Source: Pseudoduganella albidiflava (GTDB lineage Bacteria > Pseudomonadota > Gammaproteobacteria > Burkholderiales > Burkholderiaceae_D). From it: a stretch of 64,000 bases of DNA. Positions 8,650 to 17,415 of this stretch are shown here, one piece after another (within the stretch, counting starts at the first letter, position 1; each line of letters begins with the position of its first letter). The position numbers and the translations under genes were made by a program. The stretch covers positions 4,836,001 to 4,900,000 of the forward strand of contig NZ_CP036401.1 in the NCBI RefSeq assembly GCF_004322755.1. Reading direction: 5' to 3'. A model generated the notes under the pieces. The model was not told where the DNA came from. It saw only the letters and a program-made list of their open reading frames with translations, and did no database searches.

Positions 8650-9285
8650 TCATTCGCCAGCCATGCCGCAGCCGGTTTCCGCACCCGGGTCGCACAGCCG
8701 CGCGCGGCCCAGCATGTTGATCTTGATGTTGCGCTGTGTACGGCCGAGCTGCAGCGACAGCGTGCCCCAGTTGGCGGCCAGGCTGTTGCCCGCGCGGCAG
8801 GAACGGCCCGCACTATTATAGGCGACATACCAGGGTGGCGCAGCGTGCGTCAGCCGCGACCAGATGCGCAGCCCGTCGGGCGCCGGGCCGTGCTGGAACA
8901 GCACCGTTTCGCCCGGCCCGGGCCGTGCATCGCCATCGGTATCGGCGAACACGGTCCAGCCGTCGCGCCAGGCCATGCCGGCCGGATCGGCGGGCGCGAC
9001 GACGACGTTTTCGCCGCGGCCGATCGCCAGCGAGCGGGCCAGGTGCAGGGCCGCCAGCAGGTCGGCGGCGGCGGCGCGCACGGCATGGCGTTCCAGCATC
9101 GCGCGAAAGCCAGGGACCGCCGCGCCCAGCAGGATGGCGGCGACGGCGGCGGCGGCCAGCATTTCGACCAGCGTGAACGCGGCCGGGCGCGATGGCCGGC
9201 GGGCCGGCGGCGTCAGCGCCAGCAGCGCGTGGCCGGGCCGGTGGCCAGGTGCAGGCCGGTGCTGGTGAGGATCAGCTGTTCGCAT
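8650..9285 (-). CDS. fimT: GspH/FimT-family pseudopilin
   Basis: A roughly 211-residue minor pilin candidate. A class III prepilin motif, FTLVEMLAAAAVAAILLGAA, precedes a GspH-like body with ADLLAALHLARSLAI and a Cys-rich C-terminus. Two oddities are seen. The residue before the cleavage site is Ala (PAA|FTLVE) rather than the usual Gly, and the only in-frame ATG (9285) gives a 35-residue leader and a 73-bp overlap with pilE. No other ATG, GTG or TTG exists between that ATG and the helix. The leader may therefore be mis-assigned or may use a CTG start. It is the last gene of the pilVWXY1E-fimT set. Confidence 0.75.
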   Translation of the reverse strand: MRTADPHQHRPAPGHRPGHALLALTPPARRPSRPAAFTLVEMLAAAAVAAILLGAAVPGFRAMLERHAVRAAAADLLAALHLARSLAIGRGENVVVAPADPAGMAWRDGWTVFADTDGDARPGPGETVLFQHGPAPDGLRIWSRLTHAAPPWYVAYNSAGRSCRAGNSLAANWGTLSLQLGRTQRNIKINMLGRARLCDPGAETGCGMAGE

Positions 9286-9674
9286 GAGGGGTCCCGGTGG
9301 CTGGTGTCCACGCGCGCGGTGCCGGGCGTGGCGATGAGTTGCACGCAGTCGGCGATGGCTTCGCCATCGCAGGCCCGGCCTTCGATTTCGTAGGCGCTGC
9401 TGGCGGCGCTGGCGCCGGACCACCAGCGGAACAGCTGCGCCTCGGCCGCGTCGGTGCCGCCGGCACTGAAGGCAAGGTAGCGGTTGTTCTGCGTGAAGTA
9501 GCGCTCCTGCTGCTGCATCAGCGCCTGCAATGCCACCTGCCCTTCGGTTCGCCGGGTGCGGGTGACATGCTGCTGGTAGCCGGGATAGGCCATCGCGGCC
9601 AGGATGCCGGCGACCGCCAGCACGACCATCAGTTCGATCAGCGTGAAGCCTGCCCGATGCCCGCGCGCCGTCAT
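9213..9674 (-). CDS. pilE: Type IV pilin-like protein PilE
   Basis: A 153-residue pseudopilin. The short basic leader MTARGHRAG is followed by FTLIELMVVLAVAGILAAMA with Glu at +5, then YPGYQQHVTRTRRTEGQ, typical of PilE-type minor pilins encoded next to pilY1. It has Cys residues in the C-terminal half (GRACDGEAIADCV) for a D-loop disulfide. Its ATG overlaps the pilY1 stop as ATGA (9671-9674), which suggests translational coupling. It is probably a minor or tip subunit rather than the major pilin, because it is embedded in the minor-pilin operon. Confidence 0.88.
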   Translation of the reverse strand: MTARGHRAGFTLIELMVVLAVAGILAAMAYPGYQQHVTRTRRTEGQVALQALMQQQERYFTQNNRYLAFSAGGTDAAEAQLFRWWSGASAASSAYEIEGRACDGEAIADCVQLIATPGTARVDTSHRDPSCEQLILTSTGLHLATGPATRCWR

Positions 9675-11908
9675 GGCCGCTGTCCCTGCGCTGCCTTGCG
9701 GTGCAACTGGCGCCAGTTCGCCACTTCGCGCCATGCCAGGCGCCCCGCCGGCCAGCCGGCGCTGCTGGTGCCACCGTCGACCGGCCCGCCTTGCGTACCG
9801 AATCGCACGATCGTCGTGTCGCGCGTGACCTGGATGCGCCCCGTCGGATCGCGCGGCGCAAGCGTGCGGCGGCCGGGCAGCAGCATGGGTGGACCGTGGA
9901 TCAGGTCGGACACCAGCACGCCCGTCACGCCACGCGGCAGCGGCGCACCGCTGGCGTCCGCCGGCAAGCCAGCCAGCGCATCGAGCACGTAGGTGCGGCT
10001 GGCGCTGTCCGCGCAGGGATCGCCGCCGGGCACCACGGTGGCGAAGACCAGCTTGCCGTCGGCGATCACACCGGGCGCCAGGCTGCGTTCGCCGGAGGTG
10101 GCCCCGTCGGCGAAGTCGAAGTACCAGCCCCTGGCCCGGTCGCCCGCGCCGACCGAAGCGGCGCGGCCGGACAGGATGACGTGGGCGCCGCCGGCCACGC
10201 CCTCGGCGCGCCGCTCCAGCAGGTCGGCACGGTCCAGCGGCCTGCCTGGCGTGGCGGCGGGATCGTCGTACACCGCGTAGTACGACTGCGGCACGAAGTG
10301 TGCCGGATCGCGCTCTTCCCTGCCATACAGGCTGCCGGTGCCGAACAGCACCAGGTACCCGCCGCCTTCCGCATGCACGATGCGCGGCGGCTGCGTGATC
10401 GGCTGCGGGCGCCCGTCCGCGTCGCGGGCCACGAAGACCGGCTGCATTGCCGGGTCGGTACGCCACGGCGCGTTGCGGGTGAAATCGAAGCGCCACAGAT
10501 TGCCTTGCAGATCGCCCGCATACGCATGGCGCAGCACGTGGTGCGCATCGGTGACGGGCGCCGCCGCGCCAAGGCCGGCGGGCAGCGCCGGATCGCCGGG
10601 CGGCGTGTCGAGGCGATAGTAATTGCCGCCCAGCCGCCAGCGTTCGGCAGGCTGCTTGTCCAGCGCCAGCAGGAACAGCGCGCCGGCGGCACCACGGCCA
10701 TTCAGGCCATTGCCGGCCACGGCGAAGTGGCGGTACTCGGGCTTGCCATGGCGCGTGCGCAGCTGGAGCCGCGCCACCTGCGCCGGCTGCATCACGTGTC
10801 CGATGGCGGCATCGTCGCGCTCGGTGAACTCCCACAGGGCGCCCAGGCTCGCACTGGAAGCAGGATCGAAGGCGGCGGGGTCGGTGACGTCGAGCGCAAA
10901 CAGTCCCCGGCCGCCGGCACCGGGCGCACCCACCAGCACGCTGCGCCACGCGCCGCGGACGAGGGCTTCGCCAGCCGCCAGCGGGCCATCGACATACGCG
11001 CGGTGCGTGTAGCCGGGCGCCGGCAGCTGGTTCAGAACAGGCACCAGCATCGCCGGCACATAGGCGAACAGTTCGGCGCCGGTGCCCGCATCGAATGCAT
11101 GCAGCATGCCATCGTTCGCGCCAAGGTAGACGGCGGGCGGACGCCGCAGCGTGCCTGCCTGGAACGCCGCATAGGCGGCATCGCCGTGCAAGTTCGCTCC
11201 GGCAGCGAGGTACAGCGGCGTGCCGTGCACCGCGTCGCCCAGCAGGCCGGCCCTGGCGCGGAACGTGCCACCCTCGAGTGTCCGCTCGCCGCGCAGCCAC
11301 GCCACGCGGTCCGGGCCGAGGCCGTCGCCCGCGGTGCCGCCGGGCGGCCGGTCCAGCGCCTCCTGTTGCGAGGGCGACAGCCACGCCCAGTCGAACGGCA
11401 CCGTCGTGCCGGCGCCCGGGCCGTCGCCGTGGCTCGTGAAGATCCGGCGCGCGGCCGGCGGCGTGGTCGCCAGCACCGCCGCGGCATCCCATAGTGGCGC
11501 CAGCACCCGGGCATCGCCACCCTCGCCCTGGACGAGCGGCAAACGGTGCAGCGTGCCGCTGCCGGCCGCCAGGTCGTACGTGACGCGGAAGATGCCCGCA
11601 CCCGATGGCACGCTGTCCGTGCCTGTTCCCGATGGCGGCGGCGGTGCCGTAGGGATGGCCACGGGCGGTCCTTGCACTGTGCGATGAAGCTTGCACGCCA
11701 GCGCGGCCGGATGGTCATCGAGCGCGACGGGCGGCGGGTGCGCGCTGCCCATCGACAGGCCCACCGCGCAGCACAGCGCGAGGCCGGCGGCCGCGGCCAG
11801 CGCCAGGTTCGGCGCCAGGCGCGGTGAAATACAGCCGCGGACGTGGCGCCGGGATGGCGCACCAGGTCCACCGCGGGATGGCATGGCAACGCTGCTGGAG
11901 CTGCCCAT
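9671..11908 (-). CDS. pilY1: PilY1-like type IV pilus assembly/tip protein (short form)
   Basis: A 745-residue protein matching the C-terminal beta-propeller half of PilY1: VYLGANDGMLHAFDAGTG, LVGAPGAGGRGLFALDVT, GDLQGNLWRFDF and LVFGTGSLYG-like strands are all present. PilY1 proteins are often over 1000 residues with an N-terminal von Willebrand A or other adhesive domain; here only about 150 residues of linker precede the propeller. A hydrophobic stretch after the basic N-terminus (LALAAAAGLALCCAVGLSMG) could be a signal. The start at 11908 has GGGAGGA 6 nt upstream. Likely role: pilus assembly, calcium-dependent retraction control or adhesion (known for the family). The canonical calcium loop was not located. 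Confidence 0.85.
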   Translation of the reverse strand: MGSSSSVAMPSRGGPGAPSRRHVRGCISPRLAPNLALAAAAGLALCCAVGLSMGSAHPPPVALDDHPAALACKLHRTVQGPPVAIPTAPPPPSGTGTDSVPSGAGIFRVTYDLAAGSGTLHRLPLVQGEGGDARVLAPLWDAAAVLATTPPAARRIFTSHGDGPGAGTTVPFDWAWLSPSQQEALDRPPGGTAGDGLGPDRVAWLRGERTLEGGTFRARAGLLGDAVHGTPLYLAAGANLHGDAAYAAFQAGTLRRPPAVYLGANDGMLHAFDAGTGAELFAYVPAMLVPVLNQLPAPGYTHRAYVDGPLAAGEALVRGAWRSVLVGAPGAGGRGLFALDVTDPAAFDPASSASLGALWEFTERDDAAIGHVMQPAQVARLQLRTRHGKPEYRHFAVAGNGLNGRGAAGALFLLALDKQPAERWRLGGNYYRLDTPPGDPALPAGLGAAAPVTDAHHVLRHAYAGDLQGNLWRFDFTRNAPWRTDPAMQPVFVARDADGRPQPITQPPRIVHAEGGGYLVLFGTGSLYGREERDPAHFVPQSYYAVYDDPAATPGRPLDRADLLERRAEGVAGGAHVILSGRAASVGAGDRARGWYFDFADGATSGERSLAPGVIADGKLVFATVVPGGDPCADSASRTYVLDALAGLPADASGAPLPRGVTGVLVSDLIHGPPMLLPGRRTLAPRDPTGRIQVTRDTTIVRFGTQGGPVDGGTSSAGWPAGRLAWREVANWRQLHRKAAQGQRP

Positions 11909-11921
11909 CGGGTCCTCCCGT

Positions 11922-12512
11922 TCAGTCGCCGGGCCGGCGCCAGGCGGACTGCAGCACCACCTGCACCCCTTCGCGATTGGCGAAGCCGATGGCCGTCACG
12001 CGGTAGTAATAGCGCGCCGCGGCGCCGGCTTCCTCGCCCGGGCGATGGTCGGGCCGCCGTTCGATGATGTAGCGCGGCCGCCGCATCGGCAGCGCGCCCT
12101 GGCCGGTCTGCATCGCCGCGCCCGTGAAGTGGCCCAGGGCGACCGCCGCACCTTCGGTACCATCGGCACCATCGGTACCATCGGCCGCCAGGTCGACGGC
12201 TTGCCAGGCCGGCGCTTCATCCGGCCCGGCAGGCCCGCACAGGCCGAGCGCCGCGCCGCTGCCGCAGCCCGGGCCGAAATCGCCGGGTGCCGCCAGGATT
12301 GCCGCCCGCTCGGGGCCGGCCTCTTCGATATCGCGTTCCGCATCCATCAGCGCATCCTCCGCAGCTTGCAGTGCCACCTGCCGGTCCCGCCCGGCGCGTG
12401 CCGCCTTTTCGCCCATCAATGCCATGCCCGCCGCCGTTGCCGCCAGCATCAGCACGGCCACCAGCATCACCAGCGTGACTACCAGCGCGACGCCCCCTTG
12501 CCGCCGGCGCAT
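11922..12512 (-). CDS. pilX: Type IV pilus minor pilin PilX
   Basis: A 196-residue PilX-type minor pilin. MRRRQGGVALVVTLVMLVAVLMLAA is the prepilin leader and N-terminal helix, lacking Glu5 as is usual for PilX, followed by AAEDALMDAERDIE. The C-terminal half holds ARYYYRVTAIGFA, seen at the end of many PilX proteins. A short run of Asp-Gly repeats (DGTDGADGTEGA) is encoded by the near-repetitive 'ccatcggtac' stretch around 12160-12190. The start lies 2 bp after the pilW stop. Helps form the pilus tip complex with PilV, PilW, PilE and PilY1 (family knowledge). Confidence 0.87.
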   Translation of the reverse strand: MRRRQGGVALVVTLVMLVAVLMLAATAAGMALMGEKAARAGRDRQVALQAAEDALMDAERDIEEAGPERAAILAAPGDFGPGCGSGAALGLCGPAGPDEAPAWQAVDLAADGTDGADGTEGAAVALGHFTGAAMQTGQGALPMRRPRYIIERRPDHRPGEEAGAAARYYYRVTAIGFANREGVQVVLQSAWRRPGD

Positions 12513-12514
12513 CG

Positions 12515-13432
12515 TCAAGGGCCCCGGTTGCGCAGCAGTACCGCCTGTTCGAACAGGCGCCGGGCGCGCCATCGCCATGGTCCGGGCAGCGTGCTTTCGT
12601 CGATCACGGTGCCCGGGTCGTCCAGCCCGCCCGGAATGCCGAACAGGTGGTAGCGCACCGGCGGCGCGCCAGTGTGCGAATGAGCGTCGCCATGCAACAG
12701 CAAGGCCACCCGCACCACGGTGACGCGTTTCCAGTGCGTCTTGCGGCGCAGGTCCTGCGCCCGTTGCTGCGGCGTCGCACCGGCCAGCACCAGGGCCGCG
12801 TCGAGCGCGCGGATGCCGCTGGCGTTTAGGTAGCGGTTGGGAACGCCGTCCGCCGGCTGGTCCGTGTCGAGCCCGTACAAGACCTGGAACGAATCGACAC
12901 CGCGCACGATGGCGTCGGCATTCCAGTTGCCCGACTGCGCGCGGTACTTGCAGCGCAATTCCGTTTCGCCATCGTCGGCGACGCCGACATAAAAGATGCT
13001 CCAGCCCGCTTCCCCGGCACCGATCGCGAAGCCGGCGCAATCGACCATGGAACCGTCGCCGCCGCCGGCGCCAAGCCCGCCGAAGTGCACGGCCAGCACG
13101 TCGCTGCCCTGCACGTTGCCGGCCACCAGCGCGCCATCGAGGCCGGGCGCCATGCGCGGCAGCGTGCGGGCATCCAGGCCGCCGATGCCGGCGTCGCCGT
13201 CCGCTGGCGGCACTCCGCTGTCGAGGTCGCTCCAGGCGGCCTGCCGCAGCGCCAGGCCGATCGATTCGAGCGCGTAACGGCCGCCGTCATCGAGCCGCGT
13301 GCCGGCCGCCTGGTGGGTGAAATCGCGGTTCGCCAGCAGCAGCATCGCCGACGCCGCCAGCGCGACGAACAGGCCGAGCGCCATGGACACCAGCATTTCC
13401 GGCAGGCCGATGCCGGCTTGCCGCCCCTTCAT
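12515..13432 (-). CDS. pilW: Type IV pilus minor pilin PilW
   Basis: A 305-residue PilW. The leader MKGRQAG is followed by IGLPEMLVSMALGLFVALAA with Glu at +5, then LLLANRDFTHQAAGTRLDDGGRYALE, the family hallmark. RYLNASGIRALDAALVLAG and a VTVVRVALLLHGD strand follow in the second half. The ATG overlaps the pilV stop in an ATGA (13429-13432). Part of the pilV-pilW-pilX-pilY1-pilE-fimT operon. Confidence 0.9.
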   Translation of the reverse strand: MKGRQAGIGLPEMLVSMALGLFVALAASAMLLLANRDFTHQAAGTRLDDGGRYALESIGLALRQAAWSDLDSGVPPADGDAGIGGLDARTLPRMAPGLDGALVAGNVQGSDVLAVHFGGLGAGGGDGSMVDCAGFAIGAGEAGWSIFYVGVADDGETELRCKYRAQSGNWNADAIVRGVDSFQVLYGLDTDQPADGVPNRYLNASGIRALDAALVLAGATPQQRAQDLRRKTHWKRVTVVRVALLLHGDAHSHTGAPPVRYHLFGIPGGLDDPGTVIDESTLPGPWRWRARRLFEQAVLLRNRGP

Positions 13433-13968
13433 GGCCGGACTCCCGCCACCGCGATCGCCACCCCGGGCACGGTGCCCCCGTCGTGTTCGGGCGTGCCATC
13501 CGGCCGCTTGCCGCGCCAGCCGATCTTGACGACGACCGGGTCATCCGCCGCGCCGCTGCACGCCCAGCGCAGTTTTCCCGCCACATACGGCTGCGCATCG
13601 CGGCAAACGCGGGCCCGGCCCGCCGGCAACGCGGCACGCACCTGACGCGACAGTTCGTAGACATCCAGCCGGGCAATCTGCGCGGCATCGCATGGCTGGT
13701 CCCGGCAGGCATTGTCCGGCGCGGCCGGTACCGGGCCGGCATGGGCGCCGACATCCACGCCGAGGTAGACGGCCGGTATCTGCCCGGCATTGGTGCGGAT
13801 ACGGTCGGCCATCGCCGTGGCCATCTGGACCGATGCCGACAGCAGCGCCGATTCGTGCCGCGTGCGCATCGCATGCAGCTGCATGGCGGTGCCGCCGATC
13901 AGGCCCAGTGCGAGCACCAGGACCGCGATCAGCACTTCCAGCAAGGTGAACCCGGCGACCTGGCGCAT
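13429..13968 (-). CDS. pilV: Type IV pilus minor pilin PilV
   Basis: A 179-residue PilV, first gene of the minor-pilin operon. MRQVAG|FTLLEVLIAVLVLALGLIG is a short leader plus N-terminal helix with Glu5. ALLSASVQMATAMADRIRTN is the characteristic PilV continuation, and a Cys pair (NACRDQPC) follows. A GTG 3 nt upstream is also in frame, but AAGGAGG is placed 5 nt from the ATG at 13968, which is therefore chosen. The operon promoter should lie in the 350-bp gap towards nrdR. Confidence 0.9.
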   Translation of the reverse strand: MRQVAGFTLLEVLIAVLVLALGLIGGTAMQLHAMRTRHESALLSASVQMATAMADRIRTNAGQIPAVYLGVDVGAHAGPVPAAPDNACRDQPCDAAQIARLDVYELSRQVRAALPAGRARVCRDAQPYVAGKLRWACSGAADDPVVVKIGWRGKRPDGTPEHDGGTVPGVAIAVAGVRP

Positions 13969-14319
13969 CACGACCTCCTTCAGCTCTGCCGTACAAGTTA
14001 GGCGGTAGCGAACTGAAGCGGTTGAGCGCCCGCAAGAACAGGCCGGTCAGGCGGAGAATACCTGAAGGAATGTTGCGTGAAAGACTTGCAAGCGTTTGCA
14101 AGCCGTTGCCATGGCGCCGCGGTGGATTGTTCTTGACGGCAAGCGCCAGCGCGGGATGGTGAAACCGGAGGGATAGCGTGGGGCCACGCCAATGAACGGT
14201 GCCGGGGAAGCGATGCTGTGAAGCGATAGTGATAAAAGCGCTGGTGAAACGATTCTGGTGTGAAACGATTCTGATAAAAGCGCTGGCGAAACGATGCCAG
14301 CGGTCGCCGCCCCAGCTAC
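13969..14319. other. Intergenic gap between nrdR and the minor-pilin operon
   Basis: About 350 bp without a credible gene. It should contain the pilV promoter. The nrdR-proximal part holds a 29-bp direct repeat described separately. No convincing -35/-10 pair or sigma-54 GG-N10-GC element was identified by eye. Confidence 0.5.
14230..14300. repeat. Imperfect 29-bp direct repeat, period 42 bp
   Basis: Two copies of a unit beginning TGATAAAAGCGCTGG and continuing GAAACGAT (14230-14258 and 14272-14300). The GAAACGATTCTG part occurs a third time between them, and related GAAGCGAT words lie just upstream. Located just beyond the nrdR stop. The role is unknown; it could be a regulatory repeat or slippage-derived. 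Confidence 0.6.
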
Positions 14320-14787
14320 TTATTCCTGCCGCTTGCGCTCTTGCCCGGCCTCTTCGATCGCATCCTGGAATTCCGCGAGATCCTCGAAATTCTTGTAGAC
14401 GGAGGCGAAACGGATATATGCCACCTTGTCGAGCCGCTTCAGCTCGGCCATCACCAGTTCGCCGATATGGTTCGAATCGACTTCGCGCTTGCCGCTCGTC
14501 AGCAGTTTTTCGGCGATGGCCTTGACCGCGTCGTCCACGGCGGCGGCGGCCACCGGGCGCTTGCGCAGCGCGAGCATCAGGCTGCCACGCAACTTGGCTT
14601 CCGCATATTCGGTGCGGCTGCCATTCTTCTTGACCACGAATGGCATGGAAAGTTCAATCCGCTCGTAGGTCGTGAAGCGCTTGTCGCACTTGCCGCAGCG
14701 CCGCCGGCGCTTGATCGCATCCCCCTCCTCCGATACGCGGGTATCGAGGACGTGGATTTCGTCGTGCTGGCAGAACGGACATTTCAT
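14320..14787 (-). CDS. nrdR: Transcriptional repressor NrdR
   Basis: A 155-residue repressor of ribonucleotide reductase genes. A zinc ribbon comes first (CPFC at residues 3-6, CGKC near 31-34), then an ATP-cone domain from about residue 49 ([20 protein letters not shown]). Length is canonical (about 150). It binds ATP or dATP and represses nrd promoters through NrdR boxes (family knowledge); none was sought outside this window. It lies downstream of glyA on the same strand, separated by a terminator, an arrangement common in betaproteobacteria. Confidence 0.97.
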   Translation of the reverse strand: MKCPFCQHDEIHVLDTRVSEEGDAIKRRRRCGKCDKRFTTYERIELSMPFVVKKNGSRTEYAEAKLRGSLMLALRKRPVAAAAVDDAVKAIAEKLLTSGKREVDSNHIGELVMAELKRLDKVAYIRFASVYKNFEDLAEFQDAIEEAGQERKRQE

Positions 14788-14806
14788 GGAGAGACCGGAG
14801 TGGAAT

Positions 14807-14840
14807 CAAAAAAAGGCGCCGGACCTCACGGCCGGCGCCC
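14807..14840 (-). terminator. Rho-independent terminator of glyA
   Basis: On the minus strand, GGCGCCGG and CCGGCGCC form an 8-bp stem with a 9-nt loop, followed directly by seven T. It lies between the glyA stop (14861) and the nrdR start (14787), so most glyA transcripts should end here. Confidence 0.88.
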
Positions 14841-14860
14841 CGATAGTAACAACGTGTCGA

Positions 14861-16105
14861 TTACGCGTAAACCGGGTACTTGTCAGCCAGCACTTTCACG
14901 GCGGCTTTCACGCGCTCGATCGTGGCGGCATCCTGCGGATTGTCCAGCACGTCGGCGATCAGGTTGCCCACTTCTTCCGCTTCCGCTTCCTTGAAGCCGC
15001 GCGTGGTCATGGCCGGGCTGCCCAGGCGGATGCCGGACGTGACAAACGGCTTTTGCGGGTCGTTCGGGATGCCGTTCTTGTTGCAGGTGATGTGGGCCGA
15101 ACCCAGGATCGCCTCGGCTTCCTTGCCGGTCAGGTTCTTGGCGCGCAGGTCCACCAGGAACACGTGCGACTCGGTACCGCCGGAAACGATGCGCAGGCCG
15201 CGCTTGATCAGCGTTTTCGCCAGCACGTCGGCGTTCTTCACCACTTGCTGCTGGTAGGCCTTGAATTCTTCGGACTGGGCTTCCTTGAAGGCCACGGCCT
15301 TGCCGGCGATGACGTGCATCAGCGGGCCGCCCTGGATGCCGGGGAAGATCGCCGAGTTGATGATCTTCTCGTGTTCGGCCTTCATCAGGATGATGCCGCC
15401 GCGCGGGCCGCGCAGCGACTTGTGCGTGGTGGACGTGACGAAGTCGGCGTGCGGCACCGGGTTCGGGTACAGGCCGGCGGCGATCAGGCCGGCGTAGTGG
15501 GCCATGTCCACCATGAAGTAGGCACCGACCGCCTTGGCCACGGCGGCGAAGCGTTCGAAGTCGATCTTCTTCGAGAAGGCCGAGGCGCCGGCGATGATCA
15601 GCTTAGGCTTGTGCTCGTGGGCCAGCTTTTCCATGGCCGCGTAGTCGATGTCTTCCTCGGCGGTCAGGCCGTACGACACCACGTTGAACCATTTGCCGGA
15701 CATGTTCAGGCCCATGCCGTGCGTCAGGTGGCCGCCTTCGGCCAGCGACATGCCCATGATCGTGTCGCCCGGCTTCAGCACGGCGAAGAACACGCCCTGG
15801 TTCGCCTGCGAGCCGGAATTCGGCTGCACGTTGGCCGCTTCGGCGCCGAACAGCTGCTTCACGCGGTCGATCGCCAGTTGCTCTACGACGTCGACGTATT
15901 CGCAGCCGCCGTAGTAGCGCTTGCCCGGGTAGCCTTCCGCATACTTGTTCGTCAGCTGCGAGCCCTGCGCTTCCATTACCGCCGGCGACGTGTAGTTCTC
16001 CGATGCGATCAGTTCGATGTGGTCGTGCTGGCGCTTGTTCTCGTTCTGGATGGCGCCGAACAGTTCCGGGTCGATGGCGGCGAGGGTGTGATCTTTTGCG
16101 AACAT
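14861..16105 (-). CDS. glyA: Serine hydroxymethyltransferase
   Basis: A 414-residue PLP enzyme that interconverts serine and glycine with tetrahydrofolate, the main source of one-carbon units. Landmarks: [33 protein letters not shown], and the PLP-lysine motif [15 protein letters not shown]. The start [16 protein letters not shown] at 16105 gives the canonical length; longer in-frame starts would run through the upstream riboswitch. Control by the ZTP riboswitch at 16206-16309 fits the need for 10-formyl-THF in purine synthesis. Confidence 0.98.
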   Translation of the reverse strand: MFAKDHTLAAIDPELFGAIQNENKRQHDHIELIASENYTSPAVMEAQGSQLTNKYAEGYPGKRYYGGCEYVDVVEQLAIDRVKQLFGAEAANVQPNSGSQANQGVFFAVLKPGDTIMGMSLAEGGHLTHGMGLNMSGKWFNVVSYGLTAEEDIDYAAMEKLAHEHKPKLIIAGASAFSKKIDFERFAAVAKAVGAYFMVDMAHYAGLIAAGLYPNPVPHADFVTSTTHKSLRGPRGGIILMKAEHEKIINSAIFPGIQGGPLMHVIAGKAVAFKEAQSEEFKAYQQQVVKNADVLAKTLIKRGLRIVSGGTESHVFLVDLRAKNLTGKEAEAILGSAHITCNKNGIPNDPQKPFVTSGIRLGSPAMTTRGFKEAEAEEVGNLIADVLDNPQDAATIERVKAAVKVLADKYPVYA

Positions 16106-16205
16106 GAAATTACTCCGATTAGGACTGGCAGATAGGATCGAATGACGAAGGCCGGGTAAGCGAAGGCAGCCCGGTCGCACGTACACTCGCGCGATTCCAT
16201 CGTGG

Positions 16206-16309
16206 CTGCCCAGGCGAACGGCGTTGTGACATCTCACGTTCCCCGGTGGATCCCCACCTTTCGCCCGCGGTGCCGGTGGCGCCGCTGGCTTTTCGCCAGT
16301 TACGTGAGA
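16206..16309 (-). promoter_or_regulatory. ZTP/ZMP riboswitch (pfl motif) controlling glyA
   Basis: Read on the minus strand, the segment has the conserved pieces of the pfl/ZTP aptamer in order: P1 strand TCTCACGT, AACTGGCG, a variable hairpin region, GGTGGGGATCCACCGGGGAACGT (its second half carries the invariant CCACCGGGGA), the P1 partner ACGTGAGA, then GCCGTTCGCCTGGGCA. The 8-bp P1 pairing is perfect. These RNAs sense ZTP/ZMP, which accumulate when 10-formyl-tetrahydrofolate is low, and turn on one-carbon genes such as glyA. About 100 nt separate the aptamer from the glyA start. Within it, GGCTGCC (minus strand, 16165-16171) can pair with GGCAGCC at the aptamer's 3' edge (16204-16210), a plausible switching helix. 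Confidence 0.92.
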
Positions 16310-16495
16310 CATAAATGGAGCCAAGATTGTATGTGATGTACTGTGCAAGAGCAAGGAAGCGTGCCGCGCCAGGCGTCCCGCGCCATTGGTAGCGCGACCA
16401 CAATGCTGTCGCTTCGGCTACAATCGGGGGTTGACCGGCTTCGCCGGACCGTTTTGACCAAATCCCGCCAACAATCGCAACCTCGAGGAAAGCAC

Positions 16496-17245
16496 ATGAT
16501 CGTCTTCATCACCGGCGCCACCGCCGGTTTCGGCGCCGCGATGGCGCGCATCTTTGCCACCAACGGCCACCGCGTGCTGATTTCCGGCCGCCGCGAAGAC
16601 CGGCTGGAAGCGCTGGCCGGCGAACTGGGGCCGAACGTGCGCGCCGTGCCGCTGGACGTGACCGACAAAGCGGCCATCCACGCGGCACTTGCGGCGCTGC
16701 CGGCCGACTGGCGCGACATCGACGTGCTGATCAACAATGCCGGACTGGCGCTGGGCATCCGTCCGGCGCACGAAGCAGCGCTGGAAGACTGGGAAACCAT
16801 GATCGCCACCAACTGCACCGGCCTGGTCACGATGACCCGTGCCGTCCTGCCCGGCATGGTGGAACGCAATAGCGGGCTGGTCATCAACCTGGGCTCGGTG
16901 GCCGGCCGCTTCCCCTACCCCGGCGGCAATGTCTATGGCGCCACCAAGGCCTTCGTCGACCAGTTCACGCTGAACCTGCGCTCGGACCTGGTGGGCACCG
17001 GGGTGCGCGCCACCAATATCGCGCCGGGCCTGTGCGGCGGCACCGAATTCTCGAACGTGCGCCTGAAGGGCGACGATGCCGCGGCGGCGAAAGTGTACGA
17101 AGGCACCACGCCGTTGACGGCGGAAGACATCGCCGCCACCGCGTACTGGATCGCCACCTTGCCGCCGCATGTCAACATCAACATGATCGAGCTGATGCCG
17201 ACCTGCCAGGCGGCGGGACCGCTGGCGGTCAAGCGCGCGGGCTGA
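16496..17245 (+). CDS. SDR-family NADP-dependent oxidoreductase (YdfG-like 3-hydroxy acid dehydrogenase)
   Basis: A 249-residue classical short-chain dehydrogenase. Cofactor motif TGATAGFG near the N-terminus with SGRRED (basic, NADP preference), NNAGLALG, catalytic Ser in LGSVAGRFPY, and the Tyr-x3-Lys pair in YGATKAF. The C-terminal VNINMIELMPTCQ resembles E. coli YdfG, which oxidises L-allo-threonine, serine and 3-hydroxypropionate. The start at 16496 has GAGGAAAG about 6 nt upstream; a TACAATCGG -10-like box is at 16429. Divergent from glyA. The exact substrate is not determinable. Confidence 0.88.
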   Translation: MIVFITGATAGFGAAMARIFATNGHRVLISGRREDRLEALAGELGPNVRAVPLDVTDKAAIHAALAALPADWRDIDVLINNAGLALGIRPAHEAALEDWETMIATNCTGLVTMTRAVLPGMVERNSGLVINLGSVAGRFPYPGGNVYGATKAFVDQFTLNLRSDLVGTGVRATNIAPGLCGGTEFSNVRLKGDDAAAAKVYEGTTPLTAEDIAATAYWIATLPPHVNINMIELMPTCQAAGPLAVKRAG

Positions 17246-17415
17246 TACCGTGCCGCCGTGCATTGCCCAGGCGAATCATTCGTAAGCGATTGTTACAAGT
17301 ATTGGTCGTTTGCAGGGGATTTGTTTAACTGCCCAGCTTGACATGCTGTCAGCAAACTTTTGGCAACGTTGTATGCTAAATGACGTAGAATGTTGCCTAA
17401 TAACACTTGTAACAA

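Noticed and set aside
9213..11696. One long minus-strand frame that would fuse a large unknown protein to the PilE pilin
   Set aside because: Its upstream two thirds are out of frame with PilY1 and lack sense; pilE has its own ATG at 9674 overlapping the pilY1 stop.
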